A stretch of 64,000 nucleotides of DNA from Ensifer oleiphilus (lineage in GTDB: Bacteria; Pseudomonadota; Alphaproteobacteria; Rhizobiales; Rhizobiaceae), in NCBI RefSeq assembly GCF_013371465.1, contig NZ_JABWDU010000001.1, positions 434,001 to 498,000 of the forward strand, in the 5' to 3' direction. Below are positions 52,803 through 62,089 of this stretch, piece by piece. Each line of letters opens with the position of its first letter. Within the stretch, counting starts at the first letter, position 1. Both the position numbers and the translations under genes were made by a program. The notes below the pieces were generated by a model. The model was not told the DNA's origin, did not search any database, and worked only from the letters and a program-made list of their open reading frames with translations.

Positions 52803-54599
52803 TCAGAACGCGGCCGCGTCGAGTGCCATCACCGTATCGGCGCCGGTCTCGATGCGGGCCTTGCGCAGCGCCGTTTCCGGCAGGATCCTTTCCATGAAGA
52901 AGGTCGCGGTGATCAGCTTGTTCTTCAGATAGTCTGCGCGTGCCGCTTCGCCAGAGGCCAGTTTTTCCTCGGCCGTCTTTGCGATCTTCGCCCACATGTA
53001 GCCGAGCACGACGAGACCGAAGAGGTGCATGTAGTCGGTGGACCCCGCACCGGCATTGTCCGGCTTGGCCATGGCGTTCTGCATGAACCACATGGTGGAG
53101 GCCTGCAGGTCGTTGAGGCCCTTCTTCAGCGCCTTGGTATAGGTGGCGAGCTTCTCGTTGCCGCGGTTCTCCTCGCAGAAATCTCCGATTTCCTTGAACA
53201 GCGCCATGACGGCACGGCCGCCGTTCAAGCCCAGCTTGCGGCCGACGAGATCGAGCGCCTGGATGCCGTTGGCACCCTCGTAGATCATCGCGATGCGGGC
53301 ATCGCGGACATACTGGCTCATGCCGTGCTCTTCGATATAGCCGTGGCCGCCGAACATCTGCTGCGCCATCACCGCGTGGTCGAAGCCCTTGTCGGTGAGA
53401 ACGCCCTTGAGGATCGGCGTCATCAGGCCGAGGACGTCGTCGGCCGTCTGGCGGTCCGCCTCATTGTCGGAGCGGTGGGCGATATCGGACTTGAGCGCGG
53501 TCCAGAGCGTAAACGCGCGGCCGGCCTCGTTGAAAGCGCGGATCGTCATCAGCGTGCGGCGCACGTCGGGATGGACGATGATCGGATCGGCCTTCTTGTC
53601 CGGAGCCTTCGGGCCGGAAAGCGAGCGGCCCTGGATGCGGTCGCGGGCATAGTTGGCGGCGTTCTGGTAGGCGATTTCGGCAATCGACAGGCCCTGAAGA
53701 CCGACGCCGAGGCGGGCTTCGTTCATCATCACGAACATGGCATTGAGGCCCTTGTTCTCCGTGCCGATGAGATAGCCTTCTGCCTCGTCATAGTTCATGA
53801 CGCAGGTCGAGTTGCCGTGGATGCCCATCTTGTGCTCGATGGCGCCGCAGGAAACGCCATTGCGCTCGCCGGGTTCGCCGGCGCCATTCAGCTTGAACTT
53901 CGGCACGATGAACAGCGAGATGCCCTTCACGCCCTCAGGCGCGCCCTCGATGCGGGCGAGCACCAGATGGATGATGTTCTCCGACATGTCGTGTTCGCCG
54001 GCCGAGATGAAGATCTTCTGGCCGGAAATCTTGTAGGCGCCGTTGCCATCAGGCACGGCCTTGCTGCGCAGGAGCCCGAGGTCGGTGCCGCAATGCGGCT
54101 CCGTCAGGTTCATCGTGCCGGTCCAGGTGCCGTCCACCATCTTCGGCAGATAGGCCTGCTTCTGCTCGTCCGAACCGTGCACCAGGATCGCGGCGATCGC
54201 GCCCTGGGTGAGGCCGGGATACATGGTCAGCGCCATGTTGGCCGAAGACATATATTCGCCGACGGCGGTATGCAGCGTGTAGGGCAGGCCCTGGCCGCCG
54301 AATTCCTCCGGCACCGAAAGCCCGAGCCAGCCGCCTTCGCGGTAGAGATCGAAAGCTTGCTTGAAGCCTTTGGGCACGCCGACCGAGCCGTCGTCGCGGC
54401 GCTTGCAGCCTTCCTGGTCGCCGGAAAGGTTGACCGGGAACAGCACTTCTTCCGCAAGCTTGGCGGCTTCGCCGACGATCGCCTCGATCATGTCGGGTGT
54501 CGCATCGGCAAAGCCGGGCAGGTTGTTGTATCGCTCGATGCCGAGCACGTCGTTCAGAATGAAGAGGGTATCGTCGACCGGTGCCTTATAGGTGGGCAT
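52803..54599 (-). CDS. Acyl-CoA dehydrogenase
   Basis: A 598-residue flavoenzyme of the long acyl-CoA dehydrogenase class with an N-terminal extension (DUF-type leader [20 protein letters not shown]) and C-terminal extra domain. Motifs [11 protein letters not shown] (flavin/substrate), [20 protein letters not shown] with the catalytic Glu near 440. ATG 54599 follows GAGGAAAG; the upstream extension runs across the operator and is rejected. First enzyme of the operon; a 26-bp palindrome lies 121 bases upstream. Confidence 0.93.
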   Translation of the reverse strand: MPTYKAPVDDTLFILNDVLGIERYNNLPGFADATPDMIEAIVGEAAKLAEEVLFPVNLSGDQEGCKRRDDGSVGVPKGFKQAFDLYREGGWLGLSVPEEFGGQGLPYTLHTAVGEYMSSANMALTMYPGLTQGAIAAILVHGSDEQKQAYLPKMVDGTWTGTMNLTEPHCGTDLGLLRSKAVPDGNGAYKISGQKIFISAGEHDMSENIIHLVLARIEGAPEGVKGISLFIVPKFKLNGAGEPGERNGVSCGAIEHKMGIHGNSTCVMNYDEAEGYLIGTENKGLNAMFVMMNEARLGVGLQGLSIAEIAYQNAANYARDRIQGRSLSGPKAPDKKADPIIVHPDVRRTLMTIRAFNEAGRAFTLWTALKSDIAHRSDNEADRQTADDVLGLMTPILKGVLTDKGFDHAVMAQQMFGGHGYIEEHGMSQYVRDARIAMIYEGANGIQALDLVGRKLGLNGGRAVMALFKEIGDFCEENRGNEKLATYTKALKKGLNDLQASTMWFMQNAMAKPDNAGAGSTDYMHLFGLVVLGYMWAKIAKTAEEKLASGEAARADYLKNKLITATFFMERILPETALRKARIETGADTVMALDAAAF

Positions 54600-54719
54600 T
54601 CTTTCCTCGCCTTTTTCGCTTTCGGATCGCCGCCTCCACGTGGCCGACGTCCGGTTGCAACATGCCGGATGCAGCGCCATCGAAGGGCGGCCTCGCATCG
54701 TTGACAGGATGCTACAAAA

Positions 54720-54745
54720 TTTTGACGTTTGCGTAAACGTCAAAA
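54720..54745. promoter_or_regulatory. 26-bp palindromic operator, copy B
   Basis: Identical to 20296-20321 over all 26 bases: arms TTTTGACGTTT/AAACGTCAAAA around GCGT. It stands upstream of the acyl-CoA dehydrogenase start, consistent with fatty-acid or acyl-CoA control. Confidence 0.85.
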
Positions 54746-54853
54746 ATAACGCTCGATCGAAGTTTCGTTCGTCGCCGGCGGGGCGCTGAAATCGCTGCCG
54801 CGCCGCACTCTCCATCGCCTACCCCTGTCAAAGCGTTAAAAAATCCGCGGCGG

Positions 54854-54870
54854 TTAACCGGTTGTTTACC
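54854..54870 (+). promoter_or_regulatory. Candidate CtrA box upstream of podJ
   Basis: TTAA, 7 bases, TTTACC: close to the CtrA consensus TTAA-N7-TTAAC with one change in the second half. It is 163 bases before the podJ start. Confidence 0.45.
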
Positions 54871-55032
54871 ACGTTTAATGAAAGGTGCGTGTTGAGATGG
54901 TCAAAGCTGCAACCGGTCCGGTCCTCGCATTGTTGTAGCTTTGCCCACGTCGGAAGTGCCGCAGGGGTGAAGGAAGCCGTTTCCTTCCGTGGCGACTTTC
55001 GAGATGGCCGACGGACAGGGGCGAAGAGTACA

Positions 55033-58000
55033 ATGAACGGATCGCGATCAAATCCTCAGCGCGCTGGCACCCAGAGCTATGGCGAGCGACCCTCGCTGGA
55101 CGCCCTGAACCGCACGATCGAGGGTCTGGAGGCCCGGATCGAAGGGTTGATGAACAGTGCGAGCCGCGAACAGCCGGCTCGTCCGGTCGAGCGCGAACGT
55201 GTTGCCCCCCGCGATATCGCATCCCCCCGTGATGCCGTTTCCGAAATCATGCAGCGCCAGCGGGCGCTGAGCACGTCGCGCGAGCGACCGCCTCTGAGAG
55301 ACCGTGTGCCGCAGCGCGAGCCGGAACGCCCCGCTCTGCGCGAGCCCGAGCGTTACGTCGACGATATCAGGTCGCAGCCGATGCGTGCGCCGGTCGCCCG
55401 GCCACAAGCTGCCGTCAACGATATTGCCGAGGCGCTTGTCGGCTTGCGCCAGGACCTCAAACGCGACATCACCGATGGCCTCACCCGCGAGATGAACTCC
55501 CTGCGCGCCGAAATTCGCGGCATCAAGGCGCAGGCCGAGGATCACAGCTTTGCCGAGGACGTGCGCGGCGACATGCAGCGTCTGGCCGACAGCATCCAGC
55601 AGCTCGGTCGCCAGGCTTCGCCCGCCCAGGCCGACGCTCTGCGCGGCGATTTCGACGACCTGCGCAGCATGATCGACGGATTGGCGCGCGAAGACAGCGT
55701 TCGCCGGATGGAGAGCCGGTGGAACGGCGTCGAGGATCGACTGATCGCTTTCGACCAGAACCGTGACGACGAGCTGGTGGCGCTCGCCTATCGGCTCGAC
55801 GAGATCAAGTCGCAGATCGGCGCACTTGGCAACAGCTCTGCCGTCGACGTTCTTGAAGACAAGATGATTGCGGTCGCGCAGGCGATCGAGATGCTCGGCC
55901 GCCAGATACAGCCCGACGACCGCCGCCTCGTCTCGCAGTTTGCCGATCTGGATGCACGCCTGGACGAGATCAGCCGGGCGATCGCCGCCAACAGCCGCAG
56001 TGCCGGCAGCCTTGAAAGCGGGTTCACCAATCGGCTGGAGTCCAGGCTCGGCGACCTCTCGCGCCAGATCGACGGTCTCTCCCGTCCTGTTGATTCCGGT
56101 CTTGGTGCCCGCCTTGAGGCGCTGGCTGCCCGGGTCGAGGATCTCGCCAGCGAGAAAGCGGCCGCCGGCCTCGAAGAGCGCCTGGATCAACTTTCCCTGA
56201 TGATGGAGCGCAGCCACCGCAATGCGCAGCCGGACCTGACGGGCTACCTCAACGACATTTCCCGCAAGATCGAGGCCCTCGACCAGGGCAGCGTCAACGA
56301 TGCGCTGGCCGAACGGCTGGATTACCTCGCGCGCCGCATCGACGAACTCGACACAATGAACGCCCATCCGGTCTCCGATCCGCGTTTCGACCGGCTCGAA
56401 GATCGTCTCGCCGGCATCGCGCAGCGGCTGGAAGAGACTTATGCGGCGCCCTTCGACGACCGCGCCGCCCTGCACAATCTCGAAGCGCAGATTGCCAATC
56501 TGTCGACGCTCGTCAGCCAGCCTCGCGTCGAGGCTACTGCTGTCATGCCTGTGGAATTCGAGAGCCGCATGAATGCGCTCGAGGATTATTTCGCCACCAG
56601 CGACGAGTATATCGTCGAGGCTGCCCGTCAGGCGGCCGAAGCGGTGATGGAGGCCTACTCCAAGCGCGGCATGCCGCAGGCGTCAGGCGGCGGCGATCTC
56701 GCGGCGATCTCGGCTCTGGCCGACGACCTGCGCACGCTCGAAGATCTGAGCCGCTCCAGCGAGGAGCGCACGGCGCGCACCTTCGAGGCACTGCATGAAA
56801 CCCTCGTTCATATCGCCGACAAGCTCGAGCGTATCGAGGGACGCGAGCCTGCCGTGGCTGTGGTGCATTACGAGGCGCCGGTGGCGCGCGAAATGCCTGC
56901 CATGCCCAAGGCGGCGCAGCCGGAATTCAACGACCCCTTCACCGGCGCCGACCTCGATGACCGCTATCAGGACCTGCAGCGCAATGTCCGTGCCCTGCAG
57001 GCGGAAGACGACGGCGTCATTGCGGCCGCCACCGCGTCTGCCCATGCGATTGCCTTTGCCGGAGACGACGGTCAGGTTTCGACCATCGAGCCCGATGGCG
57101 GCCGCGAACAGACGGCTGCCCCGCGTACCGGCCTGCTTGCCGGCCTGACCCGGCGCTTCTCGGCAAAGCGTGTCGAGCCTGCACCGGAGCAGACAAGACA
57201 GTTGGTCGAGCCCGCCCCGTCCATCGACCCGTCCGAAATGCTGGCCCCGGAAGAGGCCAATCAGTTGCTGGAGCCCGGCTCTGGCGTTCCCGACGTCAAG
57301 AAGATCCTCGAGCGCGTGCGCGCCGGCCAGATGAACCGTGGCGGCAAACAGCCTGCTGACGGCGACAAGGCCGACTTCATTGCCGCCGCTCGCCGGGCCG
57401 CACAGCTGGCGGTCGAGGAAGCCGATGCGCTCAACAAGACCAAGGACGGTGGGGCTGCCAGCGGCATCGGTGGTGCCTTTGCCCGCCATCGCCGGCCGAT
57501 CCTGATGGCCGTCGGCGCCGTACTGCTGGCGATCATGTCCTATCCGCTCGTCGGCACCATGTTGAAGGGCAGCGATGCGACCGTTGCCGAACCGGTGGCG
57601 ATCATCAAGCAGAACGCAAGCCCGGTCGTCGAACAGCCTGCTATCGCCAAGCCGACTGAGATCGCTGGCGGCCAGACACCGGCGGCAGCCGTCGTTGCGA
57701 CCGATGTCGAAGCGCTGCAGCCCTTGCCGGAAACGCCGCTCGATTCCGTCGAGCAACCGTCAACCGCCGTTCAGACGCCCGACGCCTCGACGCCGGCCGT
57801 TGACATCTCCGCGTCGACGACGGCGGCAAACGAAACACAGGCTCCGCTGCTTCAGCCGGTACCCGAAACAAAGGCGGCTGCAGCCGCCTCCACTTTCCAG
57901 TCCGCCCCGGCCGACGCCGCGCAGGCAGGAACCTTCGCGCCGGTCACCAAGGCGGCCGACGTCGTTCTGCCTGAGGGTTTCGGCCCGGTTGCACTGGTGA

Positions 58001-58815
58001 CGGCTGCCAAGGGCGGCGACCCGCTTGCCTTCTACGAGATCGGCGCGCGCTTCACCGAGGGGCGCGGCGTCAAGGAAGATCTGGCGGAAGCTGCCAAATG
58101 GTACCAGCGCGCCGCCGACGGCGGCGTGGTGCCGGCCGATTACCGGCTTGCCAGCATGTACGAAAAGGGTTCGGGCCTCACGCGCGACGCTGCCAAGGCC
58201 AAGGTTCTCTATCTGAAGGCCGCAGGCCAAGGCAACGCCAGCGCCATGCACAATCTTGCGGTCATGCTGGCCAGCGGTCGCGATGGTGCGCCGGATTTCA
58301 CCGAGGCGACAAAGTGGTTCGCCAAGGCGGCCGAACTCGGCGTTCGCGACAGCCAGTTCAACCTCGCCGTCCTCTATGCCCGCGGCAATGGCGTGCCGCA
58401 GGATCTTGAATCCTCCTACAAGTGGTTTGCCGCTGCCGCCCGCGAGGGCGATCTCGACGCAGCCGCCAAGCGCGACGAAGTCGCCAAGGCGATGAAACCC
58501 GAGCAGCTTTCGAGCGCCAAGGCCAAGGCTGACGCCTGGAAGCCGCAGGCGGTCGACGCCAAGGCGAACACGGTTGACGTGCCGGATGCCTGGGTCGGCC
58601 CGGCCAACAAGACTGCCTCGATCGACATGGGCAAGGCCATTCGCAATATTCAGGCGATCCTCAACAACAACGGCTTCGACGCCGGCAAGCCGGATGGCCA
58701 GCTGGGCAAGAAGACGGTTGCCGCGATCAAGGCTTTCCAGACATCCGTCGGCCAGGAGCCGACTGGTGAGATCACCGACCAGCTGGTGAAGGAATTGCTC
58801 AAGCGCAATTCCTGA
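55033..58815 (+). CDS. podJ: Polar organelle development protein PodJ
   Basis: A 1260-residue bitopic protein: N-terminal long coiled-coil cytoplasmic region (about 15-680; repeated LxxRIExL, DxRLDEIS-type heptads), a Pro/Ala/Glu linker, one transmembrane helix near 822-843 (PILMAVGAVLLAIMSYPLV), a low-complexity periplasmic stretch, four Sel1-like repeats near 990-1150 (each around AxWYQRAA, AKVLYLKAA, TKWFAKAA, YKWFAAAA), and a C-terminal peptidoglycan-binding domain (1199-1257; GKAIRNIQAILNNNGFDAGK). This layout is that of rhizobial PodJ1, which organises the old/new pole. ATG 55033 is used; upstream sequence in frame is discounted. Divergent from the beta-oxidation operon as in Sinorhizobium. 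Confidence 0.9.
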   Translation: MNGSRSNPQRAGTQSYGERPSLDALNRTIEGLEARIEGLMNSASREQPARPVERERVAPRDIASPRDAVSEIMQRQRALSTSRERPPLRDRVPQREPERPALREPERYVDDIRSQPMRAPVARPQAAVNDIAEALVGLRQDLKRDITDGLTREMNSLRAEIRGIKAQAEDHSFAEDVRGDMQRLADSIQQLGRQASPAQADALRGDFDDLRSMIDGLAREDSVRRMESRWNGVEDRLIAFDQNRDDELVALAYRLDEIKSQIGALGNSSAVDVLEDKMIAVAQAIEMLGRQIQPDDRRLVSQFADLDARLDEISRAIAANSRSAGSLESGFTNRLESRLGDLSRQIDGLSRPVDSGLGARLEALAARVEDLASEKAAAGLEERLDQLSLMMERSHRNAQPDLTGYLNDISRKIEALDQGSVNDALAERLDYLARRIDELDTMNAHPVSDPRFDRLEDRLAGIAQRLEETYAAPFDDRAALHNLEAQIANLSTLVSQPRVEATAVMPVEFESRMNALEDYFATSDEYIVEAARQAAEAVMEAYSKRGMPQASGGGDLAAISALADDLRTLEDLSRSSEERTARTFEALHETLVHIADKLERIEGREPAVAVVHYEAPVAREMPAMPKAAQPEFNDPFTGADLDDRYQDLQRNVRALQAEDDGVIAAATASAHAIAFAGDDGQVSTIEPDGGREQTAAPRTGLLAGLTRRFSAKRVEPAPEQTRQLVEPAPSIDPSEMLAPEEANQLLEPGSGVPDVKKILERVRAGQMNRGGKQPADGDKADFIAAARRAAQLAVEEADALNKTKDGGAASGIGGAFARHRRPILMAVGAVLLAIMSYPLVGTMLKGSDATVAEPVAIIKQNASPVVEQPAIAKPTEIAGGQTPAAAVVATDVEALQPLPETPLDSVEQPSTAVQTPDASTPAVDISASTTAANETQAPLLQPVPETKAAAAASTFQSAPADAAQAGTFAPVTKAADVVLPEGFGPVALVTAAKGGDPLAFYEIGARFTEGRGVKEDLAEAAKWYQRAADGGVVPADYRLASMYEKGSGLTRDAAKAKVLYLKAAGQGNASAMHNLAVMLASGRDGAPDFTEATKWFAKAAELGVRDSQFNLAVLYARGNGVPQDLESSYKWFAAAAREGDLDAAAKRDEVAKAMKPEQLSSAKAKADAWKPQAVDAKANTVDVPDAWVGPANKTASIDMGKAIRNIQAILNNNGFDAGKPDGQLGKKTVAAIKAFQTSVGQEPTGEITDQLVKELLKRNS

Positions 58816-59063
58816 TCCGGTAGGGTCCGACGCCGCAATAAAGCCGCAGAACCGGGCCACAGGCTCTGCGGAGCCGAAGCTGTCCGCCATGTTGCTGAAA
58901 AGGTTGACAGCTCCGGCTGAGGAGCGCATGACGGAAGCCTATGCCACCTCGCCTTCGGGAGAGGTGTCGGCTTTCTTAAGATAATCCCCCTTCCGTGGTG
59001 AATTGCTTGCCACTGTGACGTTTTTCGCCCGCATTGCGGGCCGTTGGCATATCGAGGTCCGGC

Positions 59064-59990
59064 GTGTCGATTTACCTGCCCATCGCAGAGTTGTCGGTGA
59101 ACATACTCATCATCCTCGGCATGGGTGCGGCCGTCGGCTTTCTCTCAGGCATGTTCGGCGTCGGCGGCGGCTTCCTGATCACGCCTCTCCTGATCTTCTA
59201 CAACATCCCGCCCGTTGTCGCCGTTGCCACCGGCGCCAACCAGGTCGTCGCCTCCTCGATCTCCGGCGCCATCACCCACTTCCGCCGCGGCACGATCGAC
59301 ATCAAGCTCGGCACGGTGCTCTTATGCGGCGGTTTGGCGGGTGCTACGGTCGGCGTCTGGCTGTTCTCGCTGCTTCGCCGCGTCGGCCAGCTCGATCTCG
59401 TCATCTCGCTGCTCTATGTCGTTCTGCTCGGTTCGGTTGGTAGCCTGATGCTGTGGGAGAGCGTGCGCGCCATGCGCAAGGCGGCCAACAATCAGGCGAC
59501 GCCGCTTCGCCGTCCCGGTCAGCACAATTGGGTGCACCGGTTGCCGCTGAAGATGCGGTTCAAGAAATCGAAGATCTATCTGAGCGTCATTCCCGTCGCG
59601 ACGCTGGGCTTCTGCATCGGCATCCTGACATCGGTGATGGGTGTCGGCGGCGGCTTCATCATGGTGCCGGCGATGATCTACCTGCTGCGCATCCCGACCA
59701 ATGTCGTCGTCGGCACCTCGCTGTTCCAGATCATCTTCGTCTCCGCCTACACGGTCATCGTCCAGGCCTCGACCAACTACACCGTCGATATCGTGCTCGC
59801 CTTCGTGCTGATGATCGCCGGCGTCATCGGCGCGCAATATGGGGTCAGGGTCGGCCAGAAGCTGCGCGGCGAGCAGTTGCGCGCGCTGCTGGCGCTGCTC
59901 GTGCTTGCAGTCGGCATCCGCCTGGCGATTGAGCTCGTCATTCCGCCGAAGGACGTCTACTCCGTCGTATCTGCGGGGTTCGGCTTCTGA
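59064..59990 (+). CDS. TSUP/TauE-SafE family permease
   Basis: A 308-residue membrane protein with about eight helices and two family repeats, each with a glycine-rich segment: GAAVGFLSGMFGVGGGFLIT and LTSVMGVGGGFIMVPAMIYL. Such proteins export sulphite or organosulphur anions. GTG 59064 follows GAGGTCC. Its TGA overlaps the next ATG by one base, giving coupled translation with a TIGR02186-type partner. Confidence 0.9.
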   Translation: MSIYLPIAELSVNILIILGMGAAVGFLSGMFGVGGGFLITPLLIFYNIPPVVAVATGANQVVASSISGAITHFRRGTIDIKLGTVLLCGGLAGATVGVWLFSLLRRVGQLDLVISLLYVVLLGSVGSLMLWESVRAMRKAANNQATPLRRPGQHNWVHRLPLKMRFKKSKIYLSVIPVATLGFCIGILTSVMGVGGGFIMVPAMIYLLRIPTNVVVGTSLFQIIFVSAYTVIVQASTNYTVDIVLAFVLMIAGVIGAQYGVRVGQKLRGEQLRALLALLVLAVGIRLAIELVIPPKDVYSVVSAGFGF

Positions 59991-60793
59991 TGCTCCGTCT
60001 CGCTCGCATCGTCCTTGCTGTCACAACGTTCGCCTTCACCGCTCCGGCCTTCGCCCAGCTGCAGGACGAGAATGCCAACGATTTTACCGAAAAGCTGGAG
60101 ATCGGCATCTCGACCGACGAGATCGCCATCACCTCGGATTTCCGCGGCGCCGACCTGACGATCTTCGGCGCGGTCGATGGCTTCGATCCGAACCTCCTGG
60201 CCCAGGGCAAGTACAACATCATCGTCTCGCTCGAGGGCCCGAAGGACAACGCGACGGTGCGCAAGAAGGAGCGAGTCTTCGGCATCTGGGTGAACACCAG
60301 CTCCATGACCTTCGAGCTGGTGCCGGAATCCTATTCGCTGTCGTCGACGCGTGACATCGAGACGATCGCGCCCCCGGGCGAGATGGGCAATATGGGCATC
60401 GGCGTCGACCATATGCGGCTTGTGCCGCTCGGCTTCGTCGGCGACGGCAGCAATCTCGGCGAATTCCGCAATGCCTTCCGCCGCATCCGCGAGACCAGCG
60501 GCGTCTATGAGCGCGATCCGGGCGGCGTGCAGTTCATCAGCTCCAGCCTGTTCAAGGCGTCCGTGCGCCTGCCGGCCAACGTGCCGAACGGCGTGCATGT
60601 CGTGCGCGCCTATCTCTTCCGCGACGGCACGTTCGTCGCCGCCAAGGCGCTGCCGCTGCGCGTGGTCAAGACGGGGGTGGAGCAGGTGATCACGCAGACG
60701 GCGCATGAGCAACCGTTCTTCTACGGCCTGTTCGCGGTGCTGCTCGCCGTCATTACCGGTTGGGGCGCAAGCCTGCTTTTCCGCAAGGATTAA
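59990..60793 (+). CDS. TIGR02186-type membrane-anchored protein
   Basis: A 267-residue protein: cleavable signal peptide (ARIVLAVTTFAFTAPAFAQ), a periplasmic beta-rich domain, and a C-terminal transmembrane helix (FYGLFAVLLAVITGWGASLLF). This family is found beside TauE-like permeases across alphaproteobacteria, and the one-base overlap here supports a joint function in sulphur-compound export. Biochemical role not known. Confidence 0.88.
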   Translation: MLRLARIVLAVTTFAFTAPAFAQLQDENANDFTEKLEIGISTDEIAITSDFRGADLTIFGAVDGFDPNLLAQGKYNIIVSLEGPKDNATVRKKERVFGIWVNTSSMTFELVPESYSLSSTRDIETIAPPGEMGNMGIGVDHMRLVPLGFVGDGSNLGEFRNAFRRIRETSGVYERDPGGVQFISSSLFKASVRLPANVPNGVHVVRAYLFRDGTFVAAKALPLRVVKTGVEQVITQTAHEQPFFYGLFAVLLAVITGWGASLLFRKD

Positions 60794-60955
60794 AGTATGT
60801 CGCGCAAGAGTGTGTCGCGGTTTTGCGATAACGACATGCGTCTGAGCAAGAACGTAAAGCGCGCCATGCGTATCTGAAAGATCGCGACGCGCTTGATGTC
60901 GCCGGCCGCCGTTCCCTTTTGTGCGATGGACGGCTAAAGAAGGCCTGCTGCATCT

Positions 60956-61055
60956 TTCCTTAAGTCGGGAACGATTTAAGGAGAAAGTCATGCCGCAGGT
61001 CTAAAGCGCCACAGCGGCCTTGGCGCGTCATATTGGACGCGCGGCGCTGTAAGGC
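60956..61055 (+). repeat. Intergenic ~100-bp element, copy B
   Basis: Second copy of the element at 20551. The outer hairpin CCTTAA/TTAAGG and the inner stem GCGCGTC/GACGCGC are retained, with changes at other points. It ends 18 bases before the start of the following gene, as the first copy does (24 bases). Confidence 0.85.
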
Positions 61056-61073
61056 AGAAACAGAGGAAACTCC

Positions 61074-61310
61074 ATGAAGCCGATTTTCGTCCAGTTGCAG
61101 TGCGCTCCCGGCAAGACCTACGAGGTTGCCGACGAGATCTACCGCAAGGAGATCGTTTCGGAAATGTATTCGACGAGCGGCGACTACGACCTCTTGCTCA
61201 AGATCTACATCGAAGAAGGCCAGGATATCGGCAAGTTCATCAACGACAACATCGCCACCGTTCCCGGCATCTCCCGCTCTCTGACGACGCTGACCTTCAA
61301 CGCATTCTGA
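61074..61310 (+). CDS. Stand-alone Lrp/AsnC ligand-binding (RAM) domain protein
   Basis: A 78-residue protein matching only the effector-binding domain of Lrp-type regulators (FVQLQCAPGKTYEVADEIYR; STSGDYDLLLKIYIEEGQD; GISRSLTTLTF), with no helix-turn-helix. Stand-alone RAM proteins form oligomers that bind amino acids and may modulate Lrp regulators. ATG 61074 follows AGAGGAAA. Convergent with pdeM, with 7 bases between stops. Confidence 0.92.
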   Translation: MKPIFVQLQCAPGKTYEVADEIYRKEIVSEMYSTSGDYDLLLKIYIEEGQDIGKFINDNIATVPGISRSLTTLTFNAF

Positions 61311-61317
61311 CGGATGC

Positions 61318-62043
61318 TCAAGCGATCAGGTTTGTAAAGCGGACCGAATAGATTCGGTCGCGGCCGAGCATGTGCGCGACCAGCCTGGCGCGGTCGAACA
61401 ATCCGGTCATTGCCCGGTGGCGCAGATCGAGACCGCCGGTGGTGACGCCGAAGGCCGGCATCAGCATCCGCTTTCCATCGGTGGCAAAACAGGCGCGTCG
61501 GACCGACTTTTCCCGCCTGATGACGGTTGCCGCCGGATGCAGATGGCCGGCGATTTCTCCCGCGGCATCGCCTCGCGACGGTTCATGGCGAAAGATAAGA
61601 CCGGCGTGCTGGAATTCGTCCAGCGATATTCCGGGCAGGCCGCAGGCCCCATCGGGGTCGTGATTGCCGTTGATCCAGATCCATTCTCGCCCCATGGCCA
61701 TTGCGGCGATCATGTGCCGGAACGTCTCGGGCAGGGCAACGGATCCGACCCGGTCATGAAAATTGTCGCCGAGGCTGATGACCAGTTTGGGATCATGGCG
61801 CGTTATCGCCGCTTCGAGCACGCGCAAGGTGGCAAGCGTATCGTAGGGCGGCAGCATCATTCCGCGCCGCGCGAAGGCCGCCCCTTTTTCCAGATGCAGG
61901 TCGGACACGACAAGCGTCCGTGTCTCCGGCAGATAGAGGCTGCCGAGCGGATCGCAGATTGCTTCGACCCCGTGGACGATGGCGCGCGCGGAAACCACGG
62001 TGCTGTCTGCGGGAGCCGATAATGCCTGGGCAAGCCTGTACAT
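61318..62043 (-). CDS. pdeM: Ligase-associated DNA damage response endonuclease PdeM
   Basis: A 241-residue metallophosphoesterase: LVVSDLHLEKGAAF (first metal motif), SLGDNFHDR, WINGNHD, and GHLHPA near the end, all intact. ATG 62043 is used; a GTG at 62055 is in frame. Encoded downstream of an Lhr-type helicase (46-base gap), the same partnership described for ligase-associated DNA repair operons in proteobacteria. Confidence 0.9.
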   Translation of the reverse strand: MYRLAQALSAPADSTVVSARAIVHGVEAICDPLGSLYLPETRTLVVSDLHLEKGAAFARRGMMLPPYDTLATLRVLEAAITRHDPKLVISLGDNFHDRVGSVALPETFRHMIAAMAMGREWIWINGNHDPDGACGLPGISLDEFQHAGLIFRHEPSRGDAAGEIAGHLHPAATVIRREKSVRRACFATDGKRMLMPAFGVTTGGLDLRHRAMTGLFDRARLVAHMLGRDRIYSVRFTNLIA

Positions 62044-62089
62044 GCGTTTCTTCACGGTCCTTGGCGCGTTCGCGCGAACGCGCGCTATT

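Larger units (their letters stand above)
54600..55032. other. 433-base divergent region before podJ and the beta-oxidation operon
   Basis: Holds the second operator copy (54720-54745) on the beta-oxidation side and a near-consensus CtrA site (54854-54870) on the podJ side. No gene recognised; the short frames across it have poor context. Confidence 0.8.

Noticed and set aside
52746-54704. 652-residue plus-strand frame opposite the acyl-CoA dehydrogenase gene
   Set aside because: Same reason; the dehydrogenase motifs lie on the minus strand.
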